From: Leucobacter chromiireducens
GTDB lineage: Bacteria > Actinomycetota > Actinomycetes > Actinomycetales > Microbacteriaceae
DNA length: 64,000 nt
Reading direction: 5' to 3'
Assembly: GCF_003917135.1 (NCBI RefSeq)
Contig: NZ_RPDI01000005.1
Location: 1-64,000, forward strand
The notes under the pieces are model-generated. The model saw only the letters and a program-made list of their open reading frames with translations. It had not been told where the DNA came from and made no database searches. Shown in pieces: positions 19,292 through 30,325 of this stretch. A program made the position numbers and the translations under genes. How positions within the stretch are numbered: position 1 is the first letter of the stretch; the number at the start of each line of letters is the position of its first letter.

Positions 19292-20182
19292 TTAGCTTGA
19301 CAGCGCGTCAGCGCCGCCGACGATCTCGGAAATCTGCTGGGTGATTTCGGCCTGGCGAGCGTTGTTCGCGAGGCGGGTGTAGTCGCGGATCAGCGTGTCG
19401 GCGTTGTCGCTTGCCGACTTCATCGCCTTCTGGGTCGCTGCGTGCTTCGCGGCGGCCGACTCGAGCATCGCGTTGAAGATGCGCGACTCGATATAGGCGG
19501 GAAGCAACTGCTCCAGCACGAGATCGGGCTCGGGCTCGAACTCGTACAGCGGTGCGGGCTCCGCCGTCGGCTCCGCGACGCCCTCAACCACCTGCAGCGG
19601 CAGGAGTCGGTGCACCTCGGGGACCTGGCTGACCATGCTCACGAAGCGGTTGTACACCAGGTGCAGCTCCTGAGCGCCGCCCTCGGAGGCCTCGCGACCG
19701 AAGACCTCGAGGAGCGCCTCGGAGACCTCCTTCGCGGTCTCGAAGGTGGGGTTCTCGGTGTCGCCGGCCCAGATCCGCTCCGACGCGCGACGTCGGAACG
19801 CGAAGTACCCCTGCGCCTTGCGGCCGATGAGGTAGTAGACGACGTCCTTGCCCTCGGCACGGAGCAGCTCGGAGAGCTCCTCGGCCTCGCGCAGCACCTG
19901 CGAGTTGAACGCGCCAGCGAGGCCGCGGTCAGAGGTGAAGATGACCACTGCTGCGCGCTCGACCGTTTCGGCCTCGGTGAGCAGCGGGTGATCGGTGTCC
20001 GAGTGCGTCGCAACGGCCGAAACGGCGCGGGTGATCGCGGTGGCGTAGGGCGTCGAAGCTTCGACACGTGCCTTCGCCTTCTGAATGCGAGAGGCTGCGA
20101 TCAGCTCCATCGCACGGGTGATCTTCTTGGTCGTCTGGGCAGAACGAATTTTCTGCCGGTAGACCCGAAGTTGCGCTCCCAT
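19292..20182 (-). CDS. atpG: F-type ATP synthase gamma subunit
   Basis: The central rotor shaft, 296 residues. N-terminal [33 protein letters not shown] and C-terminal [38 protein letters not shown] are the coiled-coil ends conserved in all gamma subunits. The middle contains [20 protein letters not shown]. It is 78 bases downstream of atpA, the longest gap inside the operon apart from those around atpE. Confidence 0.97.
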   Translation of the reverse strand: MGAQLRVYRQKIRSAQTTKKITRAMELIAASRIQKAKARVEASTPYATAITRAVSAVATHSDTDHPLLTEAETVERAAVVIFTSDRGLAGAFNSQVLREAEELSELLRAEGKDVVYYLIGRKAQGYFAFRRRASERIWAGDTENPTFETAKEVSEALLEVFGREASEGGAQELHLVYNRFVSMVSQVPEVHRLLPLQVVEGVAEPTAEPAPLYEFEPEPDLVLEQLLPAYIESRIFNAMLESAAAKHAATQKAMKSASDNADTLIRDYTRLANNARQAEITQQISEIVGGADALSS

Positions 20183-20260
20183 GTCTCTCCTGTAGTGGTC
20201 GGGGCTTACTGATCAAGCGGTGGTGCCGGTGGGGGCTGGGAGCCCCCACCGGACAGCGCA

Positions 20261-21886
20261 CTACTTCTTGACGACCAGCTGCTCCTGCTTGATCTCGGCC
20301 TCGTCGAGCTGCTCGAACTGCTCGTTCAGGGTCTTTCCTGCAGAGGTGCGGAACTCGCTCTTGAACTTCTCGATCTGCGTGGTGATCTCAGCGACGGTGT
20401 CGTCGTCGAGCACGTTGGTCGAGCGAAGCGTCGCGAGCGCCTCCGAGTTGCGGCCAAGGTAGTCGAGGAACTCGCGCTCGAAGCGGAGGATGTCCTCAAC
20501 GGGAACCTCATCGAGGAAGCCCTTGGTGCCAGCCCAGATCGAGACCGTCTGCTCCTCGACCGGGTACGGGGTGTACTGCGGCTGCTTGAGGAGCTCGGTG
20601 AGGCGTGCGCCACGCTCGAGCTGCTTGCGGCTTGCCGCGTCGAGATCCGAAGCGAACATCGCGAAGGCCTCGAGTGCGCGGTACTGCGCGAGCTCGAGCT
20701 TCAGGGTGCCCGACACCTTCTTGATCGACTTGACCTGCGCGTCGCCGCCGACTCGCGAGACCGAGATACCCACGTCGACCGCGGGGCGCTGGTTCGCGTT
20801 GAACAGATCCGACTGGAGGAAGATCTGGCCGTCGGTGATCGAGATCACGTTGGTCGGAATGTACGCCGAGACGTCGTTGGCCTTCGTCTCGATGATCGGG
20901 AGACCGGTCATCGAACCCGCGCCGAGCTCGTCGGAGAGCTTCGCGCAACGCTCCAGCAGGCGGGAGTGCAGGTAGAATACGTCGCCGGGGTACGCCTCGC
21001 GCCCCGGCGGACGACGGAGGAGCAGCGACACGGCACGGTAGGCCTCGGCCTGCTTCGACAGATCATCAAAGATGATGAGGACGTGCTTGCCGTCGTACAT
21101 CCAGTGCTGGCCGATCGCCGAGCCGGTGTACGGTGCGAGGTACTTGAAGCCGGCGGGATCCGAAGCCGGCGACGCGACGATGGTGGTGTACTCCATCGCG
21201 CCGGCCTCCTCGAGCGCGCCCTTCACCGAAGCGATGGTCGAGCCCTTCTGGCCGATCGCGACGTAGATGCAGCGAACCTGCTTCGTCTTGTCGCCCGACT
21301 CCCAGTTGGCCTTCTGGTTGATGATCGTGTCGATCGCGATGGCGGTCTTACCGGTCTGGCGGTCGCCGATGATGAGCTGACGCTGGCCACGGCCAACGGG
21401 GATCATCGCGTCGATCGCCTTGATGCCGGTCTGCAGCGGCTCGTGCACCGACTTACGCTGCATGACGCCGGGTGCCTGGAGCTCGAGCGCGCGGCGGCCC
21501 TCGACCGCTGCGATCTCGCCGAGACCATCGATCGGGTTGCCGAGCGGGTCGACCACGCGGCCGAGGTAGCCCTCACCGACGGGAACCGAGAGCACCTCGC
21601 CCGTGCGGGTGACGGGCTGGCCCTCTGCGATGTCGGTGAACTCACCGAGCACCACGACGCCGATCTCGTCTTCCTCGAGGTTCTGGGCGAGGCCCAGGGT
21701 GCCGTCCGCGAAGCGGACCAGCTCGTTCGCCATCACGCCGGGGAGGCCCGCGACGTGTGCGATACCGTCAGCGGCGTCCACAACGGTGCCGACCTCGGTC
21801 TTGCCCGCCTGGGTCGGTTCGTACGACGCTGCGAAGTCTTTCAGCGCATTCCGGATCTCGTCCGGGCTGATGGAGAGTTCTGCCAT
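20261..21886 (-). CDS. atpA: F-type ATP synthase alpha subunit
   Basis: The non-catalytic F1 subunit, 541 residues. Walker A is [11 protein letters not shown] near 173, with [26 protein letters not shown] at the N-terminus and the arginine finger in the [28 protein letters not shown] region. The C-terminal tail after the helical domain is rich in Glu, Gln and Lys. It lies 56 bases after atpH. Confidence 0.98.
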   Translation of the reverse strand: MAELSISPDEIRNALKDFAASYEPTQAGKTEVGTVVDAADGIAHVAGLPGVMANELVRFADGTLGLAQNLEEDEIGVVVLGEFTDIAEGQPVTRTGEVLSVPVGEGYLGRVVDPLGNPIDGLGEIAAVEGRRALELQAPGVMQRKSVHEPLQTGIKAIDAMIPVGRGQRQLIIGDRQTGKTAIAIDTIINQKANWESGDKTKQVRCIYVAIGQKGSTIASVKGALEEAGAMEYTTIVASPASDPAGFKYLAPYTGSAIGQHWMYDGKHVLIIFDDLSKQAEAYRAVSLLLRRPPGREAYPGDVFYLHSRLLERCAKLSDELGAGSMTGLPIIETKANDVSAYIPTNVISITDGQIFLQSDLFNANQRPAVDVGISVSRVGGDAQVKSIKKVSGTLKLELAQYRALEAFAMFASDLDAASRKQLERGARLTELLKQPQYTPYPVEEQTVSIWAGTKGFLDEVPVEDILRFEREFLDYLGRNSEALATLRSTNVLDDDTVAEITTQIEKFKSEFRTSAGKTLNEQFEQLDEAEIKQEQLVVKK

Positions 21887-21942
21887 TTCGTTTCCTCTGT
21901 CTGTTCCGGAAGCGCCGCCCCCGGGGGTAAAAAGTAGGTGCT

Positions 21943-22718
21943 CTAGGCTGCGAGCTGCTGACGCAGATCCTCGAGGCGAGCGCGAACGCTGCCGTCGATG
22001 ATGTCGTCGGCGATCTGGATCCGGATGCCGCCGACGAGGGCGGGGTCGACCACGGTGGTGATCTTCACCGGACGGCCTGCGGTCTGCTCGAGCGCACGTG
22101 CGAGACGCGTCTGCTGCTCCGCGGAGAGCGGGGCGGCGACGGTCACGGTGGCGAGCTCGGAGCCAGCCTGGTCAGCAGCGACGCGCGCGCCGGTGCGGAG
22201 CAGCGTGTCGAGGCGACGCCCGCGCGAGTTCGCGACGAGGTAGCTGACCACCTGGGTGGACGGCGCCGACACCCTGCCGGTCAGCAGGCTCTGCACGAGC
22301 GCGACCTTGCCGGCCGGATCGGCGAGCTTGCTGCCGAGGCTGAGCTGCAGCTCGTGGTTGCTCGACACGAGGTCGGCGACCGCGAGCAGCTCGTCGGACA
22401 GCTCGGCGTTGGAGACGCTCTCGGCGCGCAGGCCGAGCTCCTCAACACCCTCGACGAACTCGTCGACGTTCGACCAGCGGCCCTGGGCGGCTGCGGACAG
22501 CACCGAGCGCGCGCCCGCGGAGAACCCGCCGAAGAGCCGCTCAACGACCTGGGCCTTCGCCTCGGCCGGTGCAGCGGCGTCGCCGAGGGCCGCGGCGAGT
22601 GCCGGGTTCTCAGCGAGCCGGCTTGCGGCCTGCAGCAGCTCGGAGCCGGCGCTCTGAGCGAGACGCCCAGTGATCGCGGTCCGAGCCTGAGCCAGTGCTT
22701 CGCGTGACGCGCTGCCCA

Positions 22719-22719
<1 letters not shown>
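21943..22719 (-). CDS. atpH: F-type ATP synthase delta subunit
   Basis: The peripheral-stalk subunit, 258 residues, longer than the roughly 180 of E. coli. The N-terminal helical domain ([13 protein letters not shown]) is followed by the OSCP-like core and the C-terminal [39 protein letters not shown] block that fixes the family. Its ATG overlaps the atpF stop by one base (TAATG), suggesting coupled translation. Confidence 0.95.
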
Positions 22720-23282
<563 letters not shown>

Positions 23283-23300
23283 CTAGGGAAAGGTGGACGT

Positions 23301-24402
<1,102 letters not shown>

Positions 24403-24509
24403 TCTCCTGATTCGGGGTGCGGCTGAGCCGCACGGCTTCGAACGATGGTCGTGCCCCCGGCGCCAGCGGGCACTCAGATCAGCACCGCAGCCCGGCAGGG
24501 AACGAATTT

Positions 24510-24538
24510 ATCCTAACAACATTTCACCCCGAGCGAAA
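24510..24538 (-). promoter_or_regulatory. Probable promoter of atpB-C
   Basis: On the minus strand TTTCGC (24533-24538) and TAGGAT (24510-24515) are separated by 17 bases, in an AT-rich part of the 24403-24602 gap. The transcript would have a leader of about 100 bases before atpB. The rest of the gap shows nothing else that I can name. Confidence 0.35.
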
Positions 24539-24602
24539 CTTGAGGGACGGCCTGGCGGCAGGAATTTGTGTGAAATTTTGGACTTTTTGCCACGGGGACC
24601 CC

Positions 24603-25106
24603 CTACGGGGCCTCCGCCACGTACGGCACGCGCGCGCGGGCGACGATAATCACGTCGATCACGATCGACGCGAGCACGGTCGCGACGAGCGCGATGAAGA
24701 GCAGCTTGGGATCGAGCCAGGGCTGATCGCGCAGCAGGAGCGCCGCGACCACGAAGCCGATGAGCTTCACGACCCACGCACCGAGCACGATCCCGAAGAA
24801 GATCTGCAGGTACATGGGGCTCGCGACGAATCGGTTCGCGAAAGCGATGCTGCCCACCGTGATCAGCAGCAGCACGCCGCCGATCGCCGCGCCGATGAGC
24901 CCGCCTGCGAGCCCGCGTCCCCCGCTCACCGCCGCGCCGATCCCGGCGAACGCGGCCATCGCGACGACGGTGGTGATGATGCCCCAGCGCACGCCGCGCA
25001 GCAGCATCGGCTGGGAGGCCGGCATGGGGTACTCCTCGGCGGCGCGCTGGCCGCTCTCAGGGGTGCTGGGCGTCCGCGGCGATTCGGGCTGCGCGGGAGT
25101 GCTCAC
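24603..25106 (-). CDS. AtpI-like membrane protein
   Basis: 167 residues: a Pro/Ser-rich cytoplasmic start of 35 residues, then four membrane helices (WGIITTVVAMAAFAGIGAAV; GLIGAAIGGVLLLITVGSIAF; IFFGIVLGAWVVKLIGFVVAA; LLFIALVATVLASIVIDVIIV). Position immediately before atpB and the four-helix layout identify it as the ATP synthase accessory protein AtpI, implicated in c-ring assembly or Mg uptake in other bacteria. It overlaps the wecA stop by four bases. Confidence 0.85.
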   Translation of the reverse strand: MSTPAQPESPRTPSTPESGQRAAEEYPMPASQPMLLRGVRWGIITTVVAMAAFAGIGAAVSGGRGLAGGLIGAAIGGVLLLITVGSIAFANRFVASPMYLQIFFGIVLGAWVVKLIGFVVAALLLRDQPWLDPKLLFIALVATVLASIVIDVIIVARARVPYVAEAP

Positions 25107-26308
25107 TCGGAGGTCCTTTCGTTGTGCGGGCCTCCGGTCGCGGCTGCCGCGTCCGGGGCGTCAGCGGGAGTCCCCCGCCGGAACAACGGTACCAAGCCGC
25201 GCTGAGCGAGGAGCGCGCGCACCCGGCTCGCTGGGAAGAACAGCAGCAGCGCGCACGCCGCGGTGCCGAGCACGAGCACGATCGTGGGGACGAGCAGGGT
25301 CTGCATCGTGAACGCGAGCAGCAGGGTGACCGAGAGCACCGCCGTGCCGAGGTAGAAGATGCAGACGGCCTGCACCGGAGAGTGCCCCATGTCGAGCAGG
25401 CGATGGTGCAGGTGGAGCCGATCGGCCTCGAACGGGCTCTTGCCGGCCTTCATGCGCCGCACGACGGCGAGCGTGAAGTCGGCGAGCGGCAGCACGAGCA
25501 CCGCGACCGGGAGCAGGATCGGGATGTAGCTCGCGAGCACGAGGGTGACGTCAAGCGACGCCGGGTTGAGCTGGCCCGTCACCGAGACCGTCGAGGTGGC
25601 CATGAGCAGGCCGACGAGCAGCGCGCCCGTGTCCCCCATGAACATCTTCGCGCGGTGCCAGTTGAACGGGAGGAACCCGACGCAGATGCCGACGAGCACG
25701 GCCGCGATGAGGCTCGCGAGCGTCACCGAGTCGACGCGCCCGGTCTGCTCGTTGAGGATGCGGGTGTAGAGGAAGAAGAGCGCGTTGGCGATGAGCGCGA
25801 CGCCCGCGACGAGCCCATCGAGCCCGTCGACGAAGTTCACCGCGTTCATCACGAGCGTCATGAGGAACACCGTCAGCGCGAAGTTCACCGCTGGCGAGCC
25901 GACGATCAGCGCGTCCCCGAACGGCAGCGAGACGATCTGCACCCCGTTCCACGCCAGGAGCCCGGCCGCGGCGAGCTGGGCGGCGAGCTTGATCATCCAG
26001 TCGAGGTCGAGCAGATCGTCGAGCACCCCGACCAGGGCGATGATCGCGCAGGCTCCGATGAGCGCCCACATCTTCGTGCCGCCGCTGAACAGGGAGTGGA
26101 ACTCGCGCTGCGTGCTCGCGAGCGCGAAGGCCGCGAGCACGCCGACGAACATCGCCACTCCCCCGAGCCGCGGGGTCGGGGTGCGGTGCACGTCGCGCGC
26201 GCGCACCGGCGGCGCGAGCCGGAAGCGTCGGCTCAGCCGCAGCACCGCGTACGACGCTGCGCCGGTGACGAGCGCCGCGACCGCGACGACCACGAGGTAG
26301 GGCAGCAC
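25103..26308 (-). CDS. Undecaprenyl-phosphate N-acetylglucosaminyl/GalNAc 1-phosphate transferase (WecA/TagO family)
   Basis: 401 residues from GTG 26308, which follows GAGGAG by 5 bases. About eleven membrane helices. Family motifs: RTPTPRLGGVAMFVG, the cytoplasmic catalytic NAVNFVDGLDGLVAG, MGDTGALLVG, and HLHHRLLDMGHSP, the WecA-type His motif. It transfers a sugar 1-phosphate to undecaprenyl phosphate, starting synthesis of a wall polymer such as arabinogalactan, teichoic acid or capsule. A longer N-terminal reading frame overlaps sua5 and is not real. The gap to the sua5 stop is one base, so they are co-transcribed. Confidence 0.92.
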   Translation of the reverse strand: MLPYLVVVAVAALVTGAASYAVLRLSRRFRLAPPVRARDVHRTPTPRLGGVAMFVGVLAAFALASTQREFHSLFSGGTKMWALIGACAIIALVGVLDDLLDLDWMIKLAAQLAAAGLLAWNGVQIVSLPFGDALIVGSPAVNFALTVFLMTLVMNAVNFVDGLDGLVAGVALIANALFFLYTRILNEQTGRVDSVTLASLIAAVLVGICVGFLPFNWHRAKMFMGDTGALLVGLLMATSTVSVTGQLNPASLDVTLVLASYIPILLPVAVLVLPLADFTLAVVRRMKAGKSPFEADRLHLHHRLLDMGHSPVQAVCIFYLGTAVLSVTLLLAFTMQTLLVPTIVLVLGTAACALLLFFPASRVRALLAQRGLVPLFRRGTPADAPDAAAATGGPHNERTSE

Positions 26309-26309
26309 G

Positions 26310-26975
26310 CTACTCCTCGACGGTGACCATGGGCAGGAGCTCGGCCAGCGCCTCGCGGGTGACGCCACCGGCACGCAGGATCCGGATCGACCCGCCGTCT
26401 GCGGTGAGCTGCGTCGCGTCGATGATGGTCGATGCGACCCCATCGCCGTCGGCCTCGCCGGCCTCCAGGTACACCTCAACGCTGTCGCCGAGCATCTCCT
26501 GCGCTGCCGCAGCGGTGCGCGCGGCCGGCTCACCGGTCTTGTTCGCCGAGGAGACGGCGAGCGGGCCGGTCTCCTGCAGCAGCTCGAGTGCGAGCGGGTG
26601 ATTCGGGATGCGCAGCGCGACGGTGCCGCGCGTTTCGCCGAGATCCCAGCTGAGAGAGGGGTTCGCGTGCGTCACGATCGTGAGCGGCCCCGGCCAGAAC
26701 GCCTCGGCGAGCGCGGTGAGCGGCTCGCTCACCTCAGCGGCGAGCGCCGCGAGCGTTCCCGTGTTCGGGATCAGCACCGGCGGCGGCGACTGCCGACCGC
26801 GCCCCTTCGCGTCGAGCAGCCGCTGCACCGCTTCGGGCGAGAACGCGTCGGCCGCGACGCCGTACACCGTGTCGGTGGGGAGCACGACGAGTCCCCCCTG
26901 CCCGATGGCACGCCGCGCGGTGCGCGTGCCGCTGAGCAGCTGGGACGGATCGGAGCAATCGAAGACCTCGGACAT
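26310..26975 (-). CDS. L-threonylcarbamoyladenylate synthase (Sua5/YwlC/YrdC)
   Basis: 221 residues from ATG 26975. The enzyme makes threonylcarbamoyl-AMP for t6A37 modification of ANN-decoding tRNAs. YrdC-fold motifs: the nucleotide-binding LPTDTVYGVAADAF, KGRGRQSPPPVLI (the KxR basic pocket), GTVALRIPNHP and LAVSSANKTGEPA. A TAGAAT box eight bases upstream of the ATG and the lack of a strong ribosome-binding site suggest a leaderless message. It lies between prmC and wecA, the usual actinobacterial order. Confidence 0.94.
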   Translation of the reverse strand: MSEVFDCSDPSQLLSGTRTARRAIGQGGLVVLPTDTVYGVAADAFSPEAVQRLLDAKGRGRQSPPPVLIPNTGTLAALAAEVSEPLTALAEAFWPGPLTIVTHANPSLSWDLGETRGTVALRIPNHPLALELLQETGPLAVSSANKTGEPAARTAAAAQEMLGDSVEVYLEAGEADGDGVASTIIDATQLTADGGSIRILRAGGVTREALAELLPMVTVEE

Positions 26976-26983
26976 AGCGCCCG

Positions 26984-26989
26984 ATTCTA
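26984..26989 (-). promoter_or_regulatory. -10 box near the sua5 start
   Basis: TAGAAT on the minus strand, eight bases before ATG 26975. Confidence 0.35.
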
Positions 26990-27057
26990 CTCCTGTGCCC
27001 CTGTGCGCCGGGGCCGCGCGCTGGCGATCCGCGCGATGCGGTGTCGCCCGCGCGCGC

Positions 27058-27945
27058 TCACCGGAGCGCGGTGGTGGTGCGATCCCTGCCGGAGAGGTCC
27101 TGGTGCGTTGCCGCCGCGCGCCACCCGTCCGCGGCGAGGAGCGCACGAATGGCCGCGCCCTGGAGCTCGGCGTGCTCGAGGACGAGGAGCCCGCCCTGCA
27201 TGACGAGCGCGCGCGCCTCCCGACTGATCACGCGCACGATGTCGAGGCCATCGTCCCCGCCGTAGAGCGCGAGCTCGGGATCGTGGTCGCGCACCTCGGG
27301 GTCGCGCGGCACCATGTCGGCCGGCACGTACGGCGGGTTCGAGATGAGCACGTGCACGCGGCCGGCGAGCGCCGCGAACGCGGGGATGCGCGCGAGCTCG
27401 GCGACGTCGCCCTGCACGAGCTCGACCCGCCCATCGCCCCACTCCGCGACGTTGCGCGTCGCCCACGCGTGCGCGTCCCGGCTCTTCTCGAGCGCCCACA
27501 CGCGCGCGCTCGGCACCTCGTGCGCGAGCGACAGCGCGATCGCGCCGCTGCCCGTGCAGAGGTCGACCGCGATGGGCTCGGCCGTCGGAGCGAGCTGCAA
27601 CGCGTCGATGGCGAACTGCGCGACGGTCTCCGTTTCCGGGCGCGGCACGAAGACGCCGGGCCCGACGGCGAGCTCGATCGCGCGGAACGGCGCGCGCCCG
27701 GTGAGGTGCTGCAGTGGGACGCGGCTCGCGCGATCCTCGGCGAGCTGCGCTGCCCGCTCGGCCTGCGGCGCCGAGAGGCGCTCCCCCAGCACGGCAAGCG
27801 CCTGCACGCGCCCGCGCGAGACGCCGAGCACGTGGCCGAGGATCAGCTCGGCGTCCACCGCAGGGTCCTCGATGCCGGCGGACTCGAGCGCGGCGCGGAT
27901 CTCGGCGAGGGCGGCGGCAATGGGGGTGTTCTCCTGCAGATGCAC
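27058..27945 (-). CDS. prmC: Peptide chain release factor N5-glutamine methyltransferase
   Basis: PrmC methylates the Gln of the GGQ motif in RF1 and RF2. 295 residues: an N-terminal helical domain, GVFVPRPETE at the domain junction, SAM-binding VDLCTGSGAIALSLA, and the catalytic ISNPPYVPADMVPRDPEV. The start is GTG with AGGG 7 bases upstream. Its usual partner prfA is 4.8 kb away, on the far side of the cysK-GNAT cassette. Confidence 0.95.
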   Translation of the reverse strand: MHLQENTPIAAALAEIRAALESAGIEDPAVDAELILGHVLGVSRGRVQALAVLGERLSAPQAERAAQLAEDRASRVPLQHLTGRAPFRAIELAVGPGVFVPRPETETVAQFAIDALQLAPTAEPIAVDLCTGSGAIALSLAHEVPSARVWALEKSRDAHAWATRNVAEWGDGRVELVQGDVAELARIPAFAALAGRVHVLISNPPYVPADMVPRDPEVRDHDPELALYGGDDGLDIVRVISREARALVMQGGLLVLEHAELQGAAIRALLAADGWRAAATHQDLSGRDRTTTALR

Positions 27946-27995
27946 GCCTCAACCCTGCCACACCGGCGTCGCACGGAGTCACGCGGCGTCACAGG

Positions 27996-28037
27996 CTATA
28001 ACTCGCAGATACTTCTCCAATAAGGTGGAGCTATAGT
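27996..28037 (+). promoter_or_regulatory. cysK promoter with an internal dyad
   Basis: TATAGT (28032-28037) is a good -10. The -35 region is poor. The 16-base dyad CTCCA-ATAAGG-TGGAG (28015-28030) fills the spacer, and two copies of CTATA (27996-28000 and 28031-28035) flank it. This is where a repressor, or an activator replacing a -35, would bind. The regulator is unknown; cysteine or sulfur control is inference from the gene. Confidence 0.5.
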
Positions 28038-28078
28038 TTTCATTTGCCGCACTCGATATCCCGGAGGTCCAACAAGTC

Positions 28079-29014
28079 ATGGCACGGATTCACGACAACA
28101 TCACCCAGGCGTTTGGCAACACCCCGCTCGTGCGCCTCAACCGCGTCACCGAAAACGCTGACGCCGAGGTCTACGCGAAGCTCGAGTTCTACAACCCCGC
28201 CGGCTCCGTGAAGGACCGCATCGGCATCGCGATCATCGACGCCGCGGAGCAGTCGGGCGCGCTGCAGCCCGGCGGCACGATCGTCGAGGGAACGAGCGGC
28301 AACACCGGCATCGCGCTCGCGTTCGTCGGCGCAGCGCGCGGCTACAAGGTGATCCTCACGATGCCCGAGACGATGAGCGTCGAGCGCCGCAAGCTGCTCG
28401 CAGCCTACGGCGCGGAGATCGTGCTCACCGAGGGCCCCCTCGGCATGAAGGGCGCGGTCGCGAAGGCCGAGGAGATCGTTGCGCAGACGCCAGGCGCGAT
28501 CCTCGCCAACCAGTTCGGCAACCCGGCCAACCCCGCGATCCACCGCGCCACCACGGGCCCCGAGATCTGGGCCGACACCGACGGCGCCGTCGACATCTTC
28601 GTCGCCGGCATCGGCACCGGCGGCACGATCACCGGCGCTGGCGGCTTCCTCAAGGAGCAGAACCCCGGCGTGCAGGTTGTCGCCGTCGAGCCCATCGACT
28701 CGCCCCTGCTCACCGAGGGCACCGCCGGCCCGCACAAGATCCAGGGGCTCGGCGCGAACTTCGTTCCCGAGATCCTCAACCGCGAGGTGTACGACGAGGT
28801 GATCGACGTCGCGCTCGCCGACTCCATCACCACGGCGCGCGCGCTCGGCACCGACGAGGGCATCCTCGCAGGTATCTCGGGCGGCGCGGCCGTCTGGGCC
28901 GCAACGCAGCTCGCGAAGCGCCCGGAGAACGCCGGCAAGAAGATCGTGGTCGTCGTCCCCGACTTCGGCGAGCGCTACTTCTCCACGGTGCTCTACGAGG
29001 ACCTCGCCGTCTAA
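28079..29014 (+). CDS. cysK: Cysteine synthase A (O-acetylserine sulfhydrylase)
   Basis: A PLP enzyme that replaces the acetyl group of O-acetylserine with sulfide. 311 residues: [13 protein letters not shown], the Schiff-base Lys in [11 protein letters not shown] (about residue 43), the substrate loop [35 protein letters not shown] and the late [14 protein letters not shown] lies 11 bases before the ATG. It is followed after a terminator by cysE, the gene for its substrate-producing partner, with which it may form the cysteine synthase complex. The pair opens the cassette between prmC and prfA. Confidence 0.97.
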   Translation: MARIHDNITQAFGNTPLVRLNRVTENADAEVYAKLEFYNPAGSVKDRIGIAIIDAAEQSGALQPGGTIVEGTSGNTGIALAFVGAARGYKVILTMPETMSVERRKLLAAYGAEIVLTEGPLGMKGAVAKAEEIVAQTPGAILANQFGNPANPAIHRATTGPEIWADTDGAVDIFVAGIGTGGTITGAGGFLKEQNPGVQVVAVEPIDSPLLTEGTAGPHKIQGLGANFVPEILNREVYDEVIDVALADSITTARALGTDEGILAGISGGAAVWAATQLAKRPENAGKKIVVVVPDFGERYFSTVLYEDLAV

Positions 29015-29040
29015 CGCGCATCGCGCACGACGCACCCAGC

Positions 29041-29073
29041 AACGGGCCCGGGCATATTGCCACCGGGCCCGTT
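29041..29073 (+). terminator. Hairpin between cysK and cysE
   Basis: Perfect arms AACGGGCCCGG (29041-29051) and CCGGGCCCGTT (29063-29073) with an 11-base loop, followed by GTTGTTGC. It may only partly stop transcription, letting some reach cysE 51 bases on. Confidence 0.75.
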
Positions 29074-29123
29074 GTTGCACCCACCGTCAGCCACACCGCA
29101 GCAGTATCGGAGGAGCAAGAACC

Positions 29124-29693
29124 GTGAGTGTCCTGTCACGCATGCGAGAAGACATCGACGCCGCACGCGCGCACGACCCGGCGGCGCGCGGCCGCGCCGA
29201 GGTGTTCTTCATCTACTCCGGGCTCCACGCGGTCTGGTGGCATCGCGTGTCGCACCCGCTCTGGACGCGCGGCATGCGCTTCCTCCCCCGCGCGCTCTCG
29301 CAGCTCATCAGGTTCTTCACCGGCATCGAGATCCACCCGGGCGCCACGATCGGCCGCCGCCTCTTCATCGATCACGGCATGGGCGTCGTGATCGGTGAGA
29401 CCGCGCGTGTCGGCGACGATGTGCTCATCTACCACGGGGTCACGCTCGGCGGCACGGGCCACGGCGCCGGCAAGCGCCACCCCACCGTCGGCGACCGCGT
29501 GGTGATCGGCGCTGGCGCGAAACTGCTCGGCGCGATCGAGATCGGCGCGGACTCCGCGGTCGGCGCCAACGCCGTCGTGGTGCGCTCCGCCCCCGAGTGG
29601 ACGACGCTGACCGGGATCCCAGCGCAGGGCCGGCCGCGGCGCGGCGCGCCGGTCGCGGAGAAGCCGGACACGGCAGACTTCTACATCATCTGA
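29124..29693 (+). CDS. cysE: Serine O-acetyltransferase
   Basis: Acetylates serine with acetyl-CoA, the first step of cysteine synthesis. 189 residues, the short form. The N-terminal helices are followed by a left-handed beta-helix of hexapeptide repeats: [45 protein letters not shown], with the catalytic His in DHGMG. The C-terminal tail ends in FYII; a terminal Ile is the residue CysE uses to dock into CysK. The ATG has GGAGGAG upstream. Confidence 0.96.
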   Translation: MSVLSRMREDIDAARAHDPAARGRAEVFFIYSGLHAVWWHRVSHPLWTRGMRFLPRALSQLIRFFTGIEIHPGATIGRRLFIDHGMGVVIGETARVGDDVLIYHGVTLGGTGHGAGKRHPTVGDRVVIGAGAKLLGAIEIGADSAVGANAVVVRSAPEWTTLTGIPAQGRPRRGAPVAEKPDTADFYII

Positions 29694-29764
29694 GTGGCGC
29701 TCGCCTGCCGAGCCGCACGCTGGGCAACGACCCACTCCCCCTCCCCGCACGAAAGCAGGCACGC

Positions 29765-30307
29765 GTGGCACGCCCCACCACGAAGGACGCGCTCCTCACC
29801 GCGGCGCGCGCCGGCGCCGCAGAGCTGAGCGAGCTCATCGACGGCATGACGCCGAGCGAACAGAACGGCGCGCTCGTCTTCCCGCCTGGCGCGGTGCGTG
29901 ACGCTGCGCACTGGCAGCGCGACCGCTGCGTGCGCGACGTGCTCGTGCACCTCACCGCGTGGCACCACCTCCTCCTCGACTGGGTCACGGCGAACGAAGC
30001 CGGCGAGCGCCGCCCGTTCCTCCCGCCGCCGGCCACCTGGCGCGACTACGCTCCGATGAACGAGGCGTTCCGCGACGCCGGGGCGCACCTGACGCTGGCG
30101 GAGAGCCGTGCGGCGTTCACGGAGAGCCACGCGCGCGTCATCGCGCTCATCGAGCGGTTCTCCGACGCCGAGCTGTTCGAGAAGCGGCACTTCGACTGGA
30201 CGGGCACGACCTCGCTCGGCTCGTACTGCGTGTCGGCGACCTCCGCGCACACCAGCTGGGCACGCACGAAGCTCCGCGCGTACCTGCGCGCCGTCCGAGC
30301 GGGCTAA
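29765..30307 (+). CDS. ClbS/DfsB-family four-helix-bundle protein (DUF1706)
   Basis: 180 residues from GTG 29765. The N-terminus MARPTTKDALLTAARAGAAELSELID and WQRDRCVRDVLVHLTAWHHLLLDWV match the ClbS/DfsB family of DinB-like bundles. ClbS of E. coli protects the colibactin producer by opening the toxin's cyclopropane warhead; most relatives have no known job. No toxin cluster is nearby, so a self-resistance role should not be assumed. It follows cysE by 71 bases. Confidence 0.8.
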   Translation: MARPTTKDALLTAARAGAAELSELIDGMTPSEQNGALVFPPGAVRDAAHWQRDRCVRDVLVHLTAWHHLLLDWVTANEAGERRPFLPPPATWRDYAPMNEAFRDAGAHLTLAESRAAFTESHARVIALIERFSDAELFEKRHFDWTGTTSLGSYCVSATSAHTSWARTKLRAYLRAVRAG

Positions 30308-30325
30308 CCCGGCCGGCGGCCGTGC

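Noticed and set aside
29765-30307. Colibactin-type self-resistance
   Set aside because: Only family similarity to ClbS is seen; no polyketide or peptide synthetase genes are in the window.
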